From Lachnospiraceae bacterium (GTDB lineage Bacteria; Bacillota; Clostridia; Lachnospirales; Lachnospiraceae), in NCBI GenBank assembly GCA_022510615.1, contig JAFLTC010000004.1:62001-126000 (forward strand): a stretch of 64,000 nucleotides of DNA, written 5' to 3'. The notes beneath the pieces are model-generated. The model was not told the origin of the DNA and did no database searches. It saw only the letters and a program-made list of their open reading frames with translations. Positions 17,018 to 25,985 of the stretch are shown here, one piece after another (positions within the stretch are counted from its first letter, which is position 1; the number at the start of each line of letters is the position of its first letter). Both the position numbers and the translations under genes were made by a program.

Positions 17018-17046
17018 TTGACAAAGACAGGAAAGGACGATATAAT
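17018..17046 (+). promoter_or_regulatory. Consensus promoter of the pfl operon
   Basis: TTGACA 17018-17023, 17-nt spacer, TATAAT 17041-17046: a perfect sigma-A promoter a few bases before the riboswitch. Confidence 0.92.
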
Positions 17047-17051
17047 GAAAC

Positions 17052-17157
17052 CACTATATGACTGACGGAAAAAGTGGAGACATACCACATGGAGTATAGT
17101 GAAGGAAAAAATTGGCCGACCGTCTGGGCTGTGAAAGTCTGGATTGCGGCTTTTTTT
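17052..17157 (+). promoter_or_regulatory. ZTP riboswitch (pfl motif) with terminator
   Basis: P1 is CACTATA/TATAGTG and encloses TGACTGACGG and the hairpin GTGGAGACATACCAC. A linker leads to the conserved GGCCGACCGTCTGGGC of P3. The segment CCGTCTGGGCT can instead pair with AGTCTGGATTGCGG to make a terminator followed by seven T at 17151-17157. Binding of ZMP/ZTP, which signals low 10-formyl-THF, stabilises the pseudoknot and lets transcription continue. This motif was originally named for its position upstream of pfl genes, as here. PFL makes formate, the one-carbon donor. Confidence 0.93.
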
Positions 17158-17175
17158 ATTTCACAGGAGGGAAAT

Positions 17176-19404
17176 ATGAAAGAAGAGTGGAAGGGCTTCC
17201 GTGGGGGAGCATGGGAAAAAGAAATTAATGTAAGAGATTTTATTCAGGCAAACTATACTCCCTATGACGGGGACGACTCCTTTTTAGAGGGACCGACGGA
17301 GGACACGAAGGCTCTCTGGGAACAGGTGCTGGAATTATCGAAAGAGGAGAGGGAGCATGGCGGAGTACTGGACATGGACACTAAGGTAATCTCCACCATT
17401 ACCTCACATGGTCCGGGGTATCTGGATAAAGACAAAGAAAAAATTGTTGGCTTTCAGACAGAAAAGCCATTTAAGCGTGCCTTGCAGCCTTACGGCGGCA
17501 TTCGTATGGCCATGAAAGCATGCCAGGACAATGGCTATGAGGTTGACCCGGAGGTAGTGGAATACTTTACCGTTCATAGAAAGACCCACAATGCCGGTGT
17601 GTTTGATGCCTATACGCCGGAGATGAGAGCCTGCCGGAGTGCCCATATTATTACCGGTCTGCCGGATGCCTATGGCAGAGGGCGTATTATCGGTGATTAC
17701 CGTCGTGCTGCTTTATACGGCGTAGACCGTCTCATCGAGGATAAAGAGGAGCAGTTAAACACCACCCGTACCATTATGTATTCCGATGTGATTCGTGAGC
17801 GGGAGGAATTATCTGAACAAATTCGCGCTCTGAAAATGTTAAAGGAGCTGGCAAAGATTTATGAGTGTGATATCAGCCAGCCGGCATCCAATGTAAAAGA
17901 GGCGACACAGGCAGTGTACTTTTCCTATCTGGCAGCAGTGAAGGAACAGAACGGTGCAGCGATGAGTTTGGGACGTACCTCGACCTTTTTAGATATTTAT
18001 GCAGAGAGGGATTTAAAAAACGGAACCTTTACTGAAAAAGAAATTCAGGAAATTATCGACCAGTTTGTCATGAAGCTGCGTCTCATAAAATTTGCCCGTA
18101 CACCGGATTATAATGCTATTTTTGCCGGAGATCCGACATGGGTTACCGAATCCATCGGCGGGATTGGTATAGACGGAAGGCATATGGTGACAAAAATGTC
18201 CTTCCGCTATCTAAACACCTTAAATAATATAGGAACGGCCCCGGAGCCGAACATGACCGTCCTCTGGGCGAAAAATCTGCCGGAAAACTGGAAACGGTTC
18301 TGTGCAAAGACCTCCGTTAAACACTCCGCAATCCAGTATGAAAATGATGATTTGATGCGAGTGTCCCACGGGGATGACTATGGGATTGCCTGCTGCGTAT
18401 CTTCCATGCGGATTGGTAAGGAAATGCAGTTTTTCGGAGCGAGGGCGAATCTTGCGAAATGTTTGCTCTATGCCATTAATGGCGGTGTGGACGAGATGAG
18501 TGGCAAGCAGGTGGGACCGAAATACCGTCCGGTCACCTCGGAATATTTGGATTTCGATGAAGTGTGGGAAAAATATAAAGATATGATGAAATGGCTTGCC
18601 GGCGTTTATGTCAATGCATTGAACATCATTCACTATATGCACGATAAATACAGCTATGAAAGATTGCAGATGGCGCTGCATGATAAACAGGTAAAACGCT
18701 GGTTTGCCACCGGTATTGCCGGCATGAGTGTTGTGGCGGATTCTTTGTCAGCCATTAAATATGCCAAGGTAAAAACCATTCGTGATGAAAACGGTCTGGT
18801 GGTCGACTATGAAATAGAGGGAGATTTTCCGAAATACGGAAATGATGATGACCGGGTGGACGAGCTGGCTAAGGATGTTCTTCATACTTTTATGCAATAT
18901 GTAAGGGGAAATCACACTTACCGTGGCGGTATTCCGACAACCTCGATACTAACCATTACTTCCAACGTCAGCTACGGCAAAAATACCGGTGCTACACCGG
19001 ACGGAAGAAAGAAAGGCGTTGCCTTTGCGCCGGGTGCCAATCCGATGCACGGACGGGACAATAACGGTGCGGTGGCATCCCTTGCCTCGGTGGCAAAGCT
19101 GCCATTTAGTGATGCCCAGGATGGCATTTCCAATACCTTTACCATTGTTCCGGATTCTCTTGGCAAGAATAAAGAAGAATCCGAGAAAAATCTGGTGGCA
19201 ATGCTAAATGGATATATTGCAAAGGGGGGACATCACCTCAATGTCAATGTGCTGAACCGTGATACTCTGTTGGATGCAAAAGAGCACCCGGAACAGTATC
19301 CGCAGCTGACGATTCGTGTGTCTGGCTATGCCGTGAACTTCATTAAGCTGACAAAGGAACAACAGGATGAGGTAATTGCCAGAACCTTCCATGAGAGAAT
19401 GTAG
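17176..19404 (+). CDS. pflB: Formate C-acetyltransferase (pyruvate formate-lyase)
   Basis: 742 residues. Start ATG 17176 follows CAGGAGGGAAAT; the tracked start at 17074 is inside the riboswitch. Catalytic Cys-Cys pair in [10 protein letters not shown], glycyl-radical motif RVSGYAVNF near the C-terminus, and typical PFL stretches ([20 protein letters not shown]). Converts pyruvate and CoA to acetyl-CoA and formate under anaerobic conditions. The activating enzyme follows 3 nt after the stop. The upstream ZTP riboswitch links expression to the one-carbon pool. Confidence 0.97.
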   Translation: MKEEWKGFRGGAWEKEINVRDFIQANYTPYDGDDSFLEGPTEDTKALWEQVLELSKEEREHGGVLDMDTKVISTITSHGPGYLDKDKEKIVGFQTEKPFKRALQPYGGIRMAMKACQDNGYEVDPEVVEYFTVHRKTHNAGVFDAYTPEMRACRSAHIITGLPDAYGRGRIIGDYRRAALYGVDRLIEDKEEQLNTTRTIMYSDVIREREELSEQIRALKMLKELAKIYECDISQPASNVKEATQAVYFSYLAAVKEQNGAAMSLGRTSTFLDIYAERDLKNGTFTEKEIQEIIDQFVMKLRLIKFARTPDYNAIFAGDPTWVTESIGGIGIDGRHMVTKMSFRYLNTLNNIGTAPEPNMTVLWAKNLPENWKRFCAKTSVKHSAIQYENDDLMRVSHGDDYGIACCVSSMRIGKEMQFFGARANLAKCLLYAINGGVDEMSGKQVGPKYRPVTSEYLDFDEVWEKYKDMMKWLAGVYVNALNIIHYMHDKYSYERLQMALHDKQVKRWFATGIAGMSVVADSLSAIKYAKVKTIRDENGLVVDYEIEGDFPKYGNDDDRVDELAKDVLHTFMQYVRGNHTYRGGIPTTSILTITSNVSYGKNTGATPDGRKKGVAFAPGANPMHGRDNNGAVASLASVAKLPFSDAQDGISNTFTIVPDSLGKNKEESEKNLVAMLNGYIAKGGHHLNVNVLNRDTLLDAKEHPEQYPQLTIRVSGYAVNFIKLTKEQQDEVIARTFHERM

Positions 19405-19407
19405 CCT

Positions 19408-20154
19408 ATGAAGGGGAAAATTCATTCGATTGAAAGCTTTGGCACAGTGGACGGACCGGGCGTGCGCTTTGTCATATTCTTTCAGGGCTGCCCGATGCGG
19501 TGTCTTTACTGTCACAATCCCGATACCTGGGAAACGGGGACAGGACAGGAAACAGATGTGGAAGGAATTATAAATAAAATGGAGAGGAATCTCTCTTTTT
19601 ATGAGACTGGCGGTATTACGGCCACCGGGGGAGAGCCGATGTTCCAGATGGAATTTCTCTCGGAGCTTTTTAAAGAGGCTAAGAAAAGAGAGATTCATAC
19701 CTGCTTAGATACATCAGGCATTATGTTTCAACCGAAAGACCGTGACAGTCTGGAACAGGTGGATAAGCTGTTAGCCGTTACTGACCTTGTTATGTTGGAT
19801 ATTAAGCATATCGATGCGGCGGAGCATAAAAAATTAACCGGACAGGATAACGCCGGGATACTTGCCTTTGCCAGATATCTGGATGAAAAGAAGGTTCCGG
19901 TCTGGATTCGCCATGTTGTGGTGCCTGGGATTACCGATGATGAGAAGGAATTAACAGAGCTTGGCCACTTTATGGGAACCCTTTCCAATGTGGAAAAGCT
20001 GGAGGTACTTCCCTATCATGCCATGGGAAAGGTAAAATATGAGCAGTTGGGAATGTCCTACCGGCTGGCAGATACCCCACAGCTCACGAAAGAGCAGGCG
20101 AAGGAGGCGGAGGAAGTCATCCTCAGAGCATGGAGGCAGGCAGCCGGAAAGTAA
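19408..20154 (+). CDS. pflA: Pyruvate formate-lyase activating enzyme
   Basis: 248 residues of the radical-SAM family with the CxxxCxxC cluster motif in GCPMRCLYCHNP, preceded by FGTVDGPGVRFVIFFQ. It cleaves SAM and abstracts hydrogen from the PflB glycine to form the glycyl radical. The 3-nt gap and the weak Shine-Dalgarno indicate translational coupling to pflB. Confidence 0.96.
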   Translation: MKGKIHSIESFGTVDGPGVRFVIFFQGCPMRCLYCHNPDTWETGTGQETDVEGIINKMERNLSFYETGGITATGGEPMFQMEFLSELFKEAKKREIHTCLDTSGIMFQPKDRDSLEQVDKLLAVTDLVMLDIKHIDAAEHKKLTGQDNAGILAFARYLDEKKVPVWIRHVVVPGITDDEKELTELGHFMGTLSNVEKLEVLPYHAMGKVKYEQLGMSYRLADTPQLTKEQAKEAEEVILRAWRQAAGK

Positions 20155-20179
20155 ATGACACCGGCAAACAAGCAATCCA

Positions 20180-20209
20180 TTGATTACACCCCCTAAGTTG
20201 TGGTATACT
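20180..20209 (+). promoter_or_regulatory. Promoter of the DUF6273-greA-yqeY operon
   Basis: TTGATT 20180-20185, 18-nt spacer, TATACT 20204-20209. Confidence 0.65.
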
Positions 20210-20245
20210 ATAAAGAAGTAACGATGCTAAGGAGGATTCCATATT

Positions 20246-21364
20246 ATGGCAGAACTTCAGGATGCGAAGAAAAAAAAGAAGAAGAAAAAAGAAGTTATTG
20301 TATTGACACCGGAGGAAAAATATGCCCAGCTGTTGGCATTGAAAAAGGCAACCCGGTGTATTCTTGAGATAGATGAAAAGTATAAAATATATGTCAGGCT
20401 GACAAAAGAATTTGCGGAGCTTGGAAGGAAGGCAGAGGAAAATCCCTTTGAGGGGTCAGACCAGTGTATGGCGCTCAGTGAGGAATGCAGAGCCATTGCC
20501 GAAGAGATGGAGAAAGAGCTTCCCCCGGAAACGGAAGAGGAATCCCAGACTGTCACTACCACAGCGAAGGAACGAGAAGGGAAGGAAAAAGGCGGTAAAG
20601 GAAAATGGCTGTTTTTTGCAGCAATTGCATTGGTAGTTATCGCTATCGTCTGCTATAAAGCACCGCCGACCCGCTATCTCATAGCCGGAGCAGAAAAAAC
20701 GCTTGGCATGGACAAATTGTCAAAGGAATCCTACTACAAGCTGGGAGATTACAAAGACAGTGAAGAAAAGGGAAAGCAGGCAGCTTACGACTATGCCCTT
20801 TCTCTGGAGGAAAAAGGGAATTATATAGAGGCGGCAGCAGAATTTGGAAAACTCGCCCCAAAAGGTTATGCAGACAGTGAACAGAAAGAGGCGGCTATAG
20901 AGCAGGTGCTTTTTTCTGAGGCGGAGCTGGGAAAACCCGTTACCTTTGGCAAGTATCAGTGGCTTGTGCTGGAAAACAGGGAAGATACTGTGCTGTTAGC
21001 AAAGGCTGCAGCCATAGAGGACCTTGCCTACCATGATAAAGCAGAGAAAACAAAATGGGAAACCTGTAGTCTCCGCAGGTATCTGAACGAGGAATTTTTA
21101 CAGGAAACCTTTACGGCGAAGGAGCAGGAACTGATACAGACAAAGTCTTCTACTCAGGATAAACTTTTTATTCTGGATAAGAGCGAGGTAGAAGAGTATC
21201 AGGATATTTTGAAAGAGAAAACACATCATCTCCGGCTTCGAGATTCCGGTGCAGGAAAAACCACAGCCTTTACCACCTATAGGGGAGAGGTAGTTGACGA
21301 GGGCTTTCCGGTGGAACAAACCGGTGTCTGTGTGCGTCCGGTTATGTGGGTAAAGAAAAAATGA
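20246..21364 (+). CDS. Single-span membrane protein with DUF6273-like domain
   Basis: 372 residues. A Lys-rich N-terminus (KKKKKKK), a coiled-coil-prone cytoplasmic part, one membrane helix (about residues 130-150), a TPR-like stretch (YYKLGDYKDSEEKGKQ, AAAEFGKLAPKGYADSE), then a C-terminal domain with FGKYQWLVLENRED and KWETCSLRRYLNEEF that matches the DUF6273 pattern of Clostridia. The function is unknown. AAGGAGGATT precedes the ATG. Its last base overlaps the greA start (ATGA), so it is the first gene of a greA-yqeY operon, which is not a standard arrangement. Confidence 0.75.
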   Translation: MAELQDAKKKKKKKKEVIVLTPEEKYAQLLALKKATRCILEIDEKYKIYVRLTKEFAELGRKAEENPFEGSDQCMALSEECRAIAEEMEKELPPETEEESQTVTTTAKEREGKEKGGKGKWLFFAAIALVVIAIVCYKAPPTRYLIAGAEKTLGMDKLSKESYYKLGDYKDSEEKGKQAAYDYALSLEEKGNYIEAAAEFGKLAPKGYADSEQKEAAIEQVLFSEAELGKPVTFGKYQWLVLENREDTVLLAKAAAIEDLAYHDKAEKTKWETCSLRRYLNEEFLQETFTAKEQELIQTKSSTQDKLFILDKSEVEEYQDILKEKTHHLRLRDSGAGKTTAFTTYRGEVVDEGFPVEQTGVCVRPVMWVKKK

Positions 21365-21864
21365 GAAATGAATTAACCAAAAAAGATATTGAAAAGATGC
21401 GGGAAGAAATCGAGTACCGCAAGCTGGTTGTGCGAAAAGAGGCGCTGGAGGCAGTAAAAGAGGCCAGAGCCCACGGGGATTTGAGTGAAAACTTCGAGTA
21501 CCACGCGGCAAAGAAGGATAAAAACCAGAATGAAAGCCGTATCCGCTATCTGGAGCGCATGATCAAAACAGCTGTTGTGATTTCCGAGGAATCCGGTGAA
21601 GACGAAGTGGGAATGAACAATACGGTAGAGGTTTATTTTGAAGAGGATGACCTGACGGAAATTTATAAGATTGTGACGACGGTGCGTGCAGATGCCCTGA
21701 AGGGATTAATCAGCATTGAGTCACCTCTCGGAAAGGCACTTCTCGGAAAAAAGGAAGGGGAGCGGGTTCAGGTAACCATGGACAATGGAAGTTCCTATTA
21801 TGTAGTGATTAAGAAAATTGAAAATACAGTGGATGACGGGACAGACCCTATCCGCAAATTCTAA
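21361..21864 (+). CDS. greA: Transcription elongation factor GreA
   Basis: 167 residues. Start ATG 21361 (MRNELTKKD) overlaps the previous stop; the tracked GTG lies in the upstream gene. The N-terminal coiled coil carries the acidic tip region (ARAHGDLSENFEYHAAK), and the C-terminal FKBP-like domain has SPLGKALLGKKEGE. It enters the RNA polymerase secondary channel and stimulates transcript cleavage in backtracked complexes. Confidence 0.95.
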   Translation: MRNELTKKDIEKMREEIEYRKLVVRKEALEAVKEARAHGDLSENFEYHAAKKDKNQNESRIRYLERMIKTAVVISEESGEDEVGMNNTVEVYFEEDDLTEIYKIVTTVRADALKGLISIESPLGKALLGKKEGERVQVTMDNGSSYYVVIKKIENTVDDGTDPIRKF

Positions 21865-21887
21865 AGGTTGTAAATGGAGGTAGAAAA

Positions 21888-22325
21888 ATGGAGTTTAAGA
21901 CATTGCAGTCAGATATGATTGCTGCCATGAAGGCGAAGGACAAGGTGCGGAAGGATGCGATTTCTTCCCTTGTATCTGCGGCAAAGAAGGTTGCCATTGA
22001 TGAAGGTGTCAGAGAGGATATTACGGAGGAAATTGTAAATCGTGTCATCCTCAAGGAGTTAAAAACCGTGAAGGAGCAGATTGACAGTTGTCCGGCAGAA
22101 CGGGCAGAATTAAAAGCCGAGTATCAGGCAAGATATGATATTATCAATGAATATGCTCCTAAGATGCTGTCGGCGGAGGAAGTAGAAACGCTGATTACGG
22201 AAAAGTTTGCCGATGTGGTGGCGACCAAAAATAAAGGTCAGATTATGAAACAGGTCATGGCAGAATTAAAGGGAAAGGCAGACGGAAAGGTCATTAATCA
22301 GGTAGTAACAAAACTCTGCCAGTAA
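21888..22325 (+). CDS. YqeY-like GatB-domain protein
   Basis: 145 residues. It matches the GatB/YqeY family throughout: N-terminal helical domain (MKAKDKVRKDAISSLVSAAK) and C-terminal tail domain (NKGQIMKQVMAELKGKADG). This tail domain is also the end of GatB and helps recognise tRNA, but the stand-alone protein has no settled function. AAATGGAGGTAG precedes the ATG. It is the last gene of the operon. Confidence 0.92.
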   Translation: MEFKTLQSDMIAAMKAKDKVRKDAISSLVSAAKKVAIDEGVREDITEEIVNRVILKELKTVKEQIDSCPAERAELKAEYQARYDIINEYAPKMLSAEEVETLITEKFADVVATKNKGQIMKQVMAELKGKADGKVINQVVTKLCQ

Positions 22326-22344
22326 CCCTTATGTACTAAAATAT

Positions 22345-22986
22345 TTATGTATTAGAAAGGTACCATAGCACAACGATGGTGCCTTTTTTTACGTTGACAT
22401 AGGCTTTCTTTCCGGTAAACTCATTACTGATGCCTAAGGGAAAGGAATTTGTCAGGTTGATGTCGGCAAGCTCGTATTTTAGTCCCTGTATTGTTACATT
22501 GACACTGATGTCACTGAGGGAAAACACAGAACAGAGATTGCCGGGAGTATTTTCCGGCAGATCCTTGCCAAAAGAAATCGTACCGTCGGTAATAACACGA
22601 ATCGCATAGTTATCGCCATAAAGAGTGCCGGTGGCATCGTTTCGTGACAAGTAAGTAAGTAGCTGGATATTGCCAATGGTGTGATCCAACCGTCCTCCCA
22701 GTCCACCGTAAATGGCAAACTCTGTATAGCCCTTTTTCAGTCCCAGCTTGGCAGCTAACATTAAGTCGGTATCATCCTTCTCCGCCGGATAGCGGAGGCT
22801 GTCAGAGGGAAGATCGTACGAGAGGACAGAATCAAAATCCCCTAGGACAAAATCAGCCCGAAGTCCCAGCTCCTCCAGATAATCATAGCCGCCGTCAGCG
22901 GCTATGACAATATCGTCAGAAGTGAGTGTAATATTACAGTCCGTTTTCTCTCCCGCTCCGAAAATATAACAAATTCCTGATTCCAT
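22345..22986 (-). CDS. thiN: Thiamine pyrophosphokinase
   Basis: 213 residues. Family motifs are DIVIAADGGYDYL, VLGDFDS, EKDDTDLMLA and GGLGGRLDHTIGN. It transfers pyrophosphate from ATP to thiamine to form TPP in the cytosol. It is convergent with yqeY and shares its terminator. It sits 14 nt downstream of mrp and is probably co-transcribed with it. Confidence 0.95.
   Translation of the reverse strand: MESGICYIFGAGEKTDCNITLTSDDIVIAADGGYDYLEELGLRADFVLGDFDSVLSYDLPSDSLRYPAEKDDTDLMLAAKLGLKKGYTEFAIYGGLGGRLDHTIGNIQLLTYLSRNDATGTLYGDNYAIRVITDGTISFGKDLPENTPGNLCSVFSLSDISVNVTIQGLKYELADINLTNSFPLGISNEFTGKKAYVNVKKGTIVVLWYLSNT
22356..22390 (+). terminator. Terminator of the greA-yqeY operon, inside the thiN 3' end
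   Basis: AAAGGTACCAT and ATGGTGCCTTT pair around a 9-nt loop, then a T-run. On the opposite strand the same bases encode the last residues of ThiN, so the two convergent genes share this DNA. Confidence 0.85.
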
Positions 22987-23000
22987 GTTTGTATCCTTTC

Positions 23001-23822
23001 CTATTCAATAGCCGCTATGGCAGCAGACAGGTATTCTTCTTCAAAGTTTTCTATGGTTCCGGCATCACAGGCGGCAGCCAGTGACGGATTAATCGGCATC
23101 TGTGCAAGGACTGGGACACCATAGGATTTTGCCGTCTCCTCAATATGGCTTTCTCCAAATACCGGAATTTTCTTTTTGCAGTCCGGACATTCCACATAGC
23201 TCATGTTTTCCACCAGACCAAGTACCGGGATATTCATCATATTTGCCATTTTCATTGCCTTTCCCACTATCATGGAAACCAAATCCTGTGGGCTGGTGAC
23301 GACCACAATGCCGTCCACCGGAATGCTCTGGAATACTGTCAGTGCCACATCACCGGTTCCCGGCGGCATATCCACAAAGAGATAGTCCACATTATCCCAC
23401 AGGACATCTGTCCAGAATTGCTTTACCGTACCGCCGATAACGGGACCGCGCCACACTACCGGGTCCGTCTCGTCAGGCAAAAGAAGATTAATAGACATAA
23501 CCTCAATCTCATATTTTTTTGTCCTTACCGGAAAAATTGTCGTCTCATTTCCCATTGCCTTTTCCGTCAGACCAAAAGCCTTTGGGATGGAAGGACCGGT
23601 AATATCGGCATCCAGGATGCCGCAGTGATAGCCCCGGCGGGAAAAGTTTGTGGCGAGAAGCTGCGTCACCATGGATTTTCCAACGCCGCCCTTTCCGCTG
23701 ACGACACCGATTACCTTGCCGATTTTACTATTGGGATGCGGTGCCTCGATAAAACTTTTCGGGTCCCTGCTGGCACAGTTACTGCTGCAGCTCGAACAAT
23801 CGTGAGTACATGAATCACTCAT
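23001..23822 (-). CDS. Mrp/NBP35-family Fe-S cluster carrier ATPase
   Basis: 273 residues. The N-terminal Cys-rich segment (CTHDCSSCSSNC) is of the type that binds a cluster. The deviant Walker A is GKGGVGKS, followed by DADITGPSIP and PPGTGDVALT. A CxxC (VECPDCKK) lies near the C-terminus. The family transfers Fe-S clusters to target proteins in an ATP-dependent way. It heads a two-gene minus-strand unit with thiN. Confidence 0.94.
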   Translation of the reverse strand: MSDSCTHDCSSCSSNCASRDPKSFIEAPHPNSKIGKVIGVVSGKGGVGKSMVTQLLATNFSRRGYHCGILDADITGPSIPKAFGLTEKAMGNETTIFPVRTKKYEIEVMSINLLLPDETDPVVWRGPVIGGTVKQFWTDVLWDNVDYLFVDMPPGTGDVALTVFQSIPVDGIVVVTSPQDLVSMIVGKAMKMANMMNIPVLGLVENMSYVECPDCKKKIPVFGESHIEETAKSYGVPVLAQMPINPSLAAACDAGTIENFEEEYLSAAIAAIE

Positions 23823-23887
23823 ACTTTCTATCTCCTTTATTCTCTATTTCTATTTGAACTCTGTCAATAGCACAATGATGCCATCGT

Positions 23888-23915
23888 GATAGCATGATGG
23901 CGACGTCATGCTATC
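23888..23915. repeat. Small inverted repeat between mrp and hprK
   Basis: GATAGCATGA and TCATGCTATC are perfect 10-bp arms around 8 nt, between divergent genes. A similar but shorter CATCGTGCTAGATG stretch lies before the LysR gene at 60980. It could be an operator or a hairpin. Confidence 0.45.
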
Positions 23916-23962
23916 TCTACTCTAGTACGAAACTACCATCTTTGTCAAATGGTTTTATCACA

Positions 23963-23991
23963 TTGAAAAAAATGTTTTCTTGTGATATTAT
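23963..23991 (+). promoter_or_regulatory. Promoter of the hprK gene cluster
   Basis: TTGAAA 23963-23968, 17-nt spacer, TATTAT 23986-23991. Confidence 0.7.
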
Positions 23992-24061
23992 AAAAATAAG
24001 TATGGCGTATACCGAAACGGCTGGTGTTTGCCATGAATAGAAAGAGAAACGGAGGAGCAGA

Positions 24062-24985
24062 ATGTATACCGTATCATTGCAGAAATGTATTGAAAAAGTG
24101 CAGTTGGAAAACCTGACGAAAGAGGTGGATATCGATGGCATTGAAGTTACCCAGGCGGACGTAAATCGCCCGGCATTACAACTGGCAGGTTTTTTTGACT
24201 ATTTTGACCACCACAGACTTCAGTTGATTGGACAGGTGGAGCATACATATATGGAAAAGCAGGGAATTGAAAAAAGTGCGGAAATGATTGGAAAGATTAT
24301 GTCTTATAAGGTTCCGGCAATTGTATTTTGCCGTGACCTCCCGGTGCCGGAGGAGTTTTTGGAACTTTCCAGGAAGTATGGAGTGCCGATTTTGCGTTCC
24401 AAGGCGGCGACATCCTCTGTTTCTGCAGAGCTGACCCGCTGGCTGAAGGTGGAACTGGCACCGAGAATTAGTATTCACGGAGTGCTAGTCGATATTTACG
24501 GCGAAGGTGTTCTCATTACCGGTGAGAGCGGCATCGGAAAAAGTGAGGTAGCACTGGAACTCATTCACAGAGGTCATCGTCTTGTTTCCGATGATGTGGT
24601 GGAGATAAAAAAGGTCAGTGATGCTACCCTGCTTGGTTCAGCACCGGATATTACCAGACATTTTATTGAACTTAGAGGAATTGGTATTGTTGATGCGAAA
24701 ACGCTTTTCGGTGTGGAGAGCGTAAAGGATACCCAGTCCATTGACTTGGTCATTAAGCTGGAGGAGTGGAACAAAGAGCAGGAGTATGACCGGATGGGAC
24801 TGGAAGAGCAGTACATTGAATATCTGGGAAATAAAGTAGTATGCCATTCCATTCCGATTCGTCCGGGACGAAATGTGGCAATTATCTGTGAATCAGCGGC
24901 AGTTAATTTCCGACAGAAGAAAATGGGATATAACGCTGCGTTAGAATTATATAACCGTGTAACAAGTAACCTATCAAATTCATAA
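24062..24985 (+). CDS. hprK: HPr kinase/phosphorylase
   Basis: 307 residues. An N-terminal regulatory domain is followed by a kinase domain with Walker A GESGIGKS and the signature LRGIGIVDAKTLFG. The enzyme phosphorylates Ser46 of HPr and Crh at high fructose-1,6-bisphosphate and reverses this when phosphate is high, controlling CcpA-dependent catabolite repression. CGGAGGAG precedes the ATG. It starts a run of carbon and wall genes that ends with a Crh-like target protein and is followed by pfkA. Confidence 0.97.
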   Translation: MYTVSLQKCIEKVQLENLTKEVDIDGIEVTQADVNRPALQLAGFFDYFDHHRLQLIGQVEHTYMEKQGIEKSAEMIGKIMSYKVPAIVFCRDLPVPEEFLELSRKYGVPILRSKAATSSVSAELTRWLKVELAPRISIHGVLVDIYGEGVLITGESGIGKSEVALELIHRGHRLVSDDVVEIKKVSDATLLGSAPDITRHFIELRGIGIVDAKTLFGVESVKDTQSIDLVIKLEEWNKEQEYDRMGLEEQYIEYLGNKVVCHSIPIRPGRNVAIICESAAVNFRQKKMGYNAALELYNRVTSNLSNS

Positions 24986-25010
24986 GATATTATTGGAAAG
25001 GAATCGTATT

Positions 25011-25937
25011 ATGGCAGTATATTATGTAGGCGTTGATGTGGGTGGAACAACAGTAAAAATGGGCCTGTTTTCTGATACAGGGGAATTATTGGAAAAATGG
25101 GAAATACCAACCCGGAAAGAAAATAATGGCGAGTACATTCTCCCGGATGTGATAGACAGCATAGAAAAAAAGCGTGCCGAGATGGGAGGAAATATTAAAG
25201 GAATCGGTATCGGAATCCCGGGACCGGTGACAGATGATGGTGTTGTCCTCAAATGTGCCAATCTGGGTTGGGATGTATTTTCCGTAAAGAATACCATAGC
25301 GGATTTAACCGGCGTGGGAAATGTGAAGGTAGGAAATGATGCCAATATTGCAGCTCTGGGTGAAATGTGGAAAGGCGGCGGCAGAGGCTATGACAGTATT
25401 GTTATGGTAACGCTGGGAACCGGTGTCGGCGGCGGTATTATTCATAAGGGAAAAATTCTTACCGGCAGCAGGGGCGCTGGAGGAGAAATCGGTCATATGA
25501 AGGTGGAAATAGGGGAGACAGAAAGCTGCGGTTGTGGCAGCAAAGGTTGTTTAGAACAATACGCCTCAGCCACCGGCATTGTTCGTCTGGCGAAAAAACA
25601 TATGCCGGAGGATTCCTGTCTGTCAGAAGAAACCGATATTACCGCAAAGAAAATTTTTGACGGAGCGAAGGACGGAGATTCCTACTGTATGGAGATTGTG
25701 GAGCGTTTTGGAAAATATCTCGGTGTGGCACTGAGTAATGTAGCCCATGTGGTGGATCCGGAGGCATTTGTCATCGGTGGAGGAGTTTCGAAGGCGGGAA
25801 CGATTATTTTGGACGTAATTGAGAAATACTATAATGAAAACTCCATGTACGCCTTGAAAAATAAAAACTTTCATCTGGCAGAGCTGGGCAATGATGCCGG
25901 TATATATGGTGCTGTCAGATTGGTAATGTTCACATAG
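25011..25937 (+). CDS. glcK: Glucokinase (ROK family)
   Basis: 308 residues, start ATG 25011 after GGAAAGGA. N-terminal phosphate-binding GVDVGGTTVKMG, a ROK signature with GEIGHM and the zinc-binding CGCGSKGCLEQYAS. It phosphorylates glucose with ATP in the cytosol. It lies 25 nt downstream of hprK in the same direction. Sugar specificity is inferred from the best-known ROK kinases of Firmicutes. Confidence 0.93.
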   Translation: MAVYYVGVDVGGTTVKMGLFSDTGELLEKWEIPTRKENNGEYILPDVIDSIEKKRAEMGGNIKGIGIGIPGPVTDDGVVLKCANLGWDVFSVKNTIADLTGVGNVKVGNDANIAALGEMWKGGGRGYDSIVMVTLGTGVGGGIIHKGKILTGSRGAGGEIGHMKVEIGETESCGCGSKGCLEQYASATGIVRLAKKHMPEDSCLSEETDITAKKIFDGAKDGDSYCMEIVERFGKYLGVALSNVAHVVDPEAFVIGGGVSKAGTIILDVIEKYYNENSMYALKNKNFHLAELGNDAGIYGAVRLVMFT

Positions 25938-25985
25938 CTATGCTAAGGATTTCGTAATGATATTCAGGTGGAATAGAGGTCGACT

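Noticed and set aside
17074-17175. Tracked 34-residue N-terminal extension of PflB
   Set aside because: This stretch is the ZTP riboswitch and its terminator; the real start has a strong Shine-Dalgarno at 17176.
23145-23813. 222-aa plus-strand ORF opposite mrp
   Set aside because: Antisense of a conserved ATPase gene; no start signals or homology.
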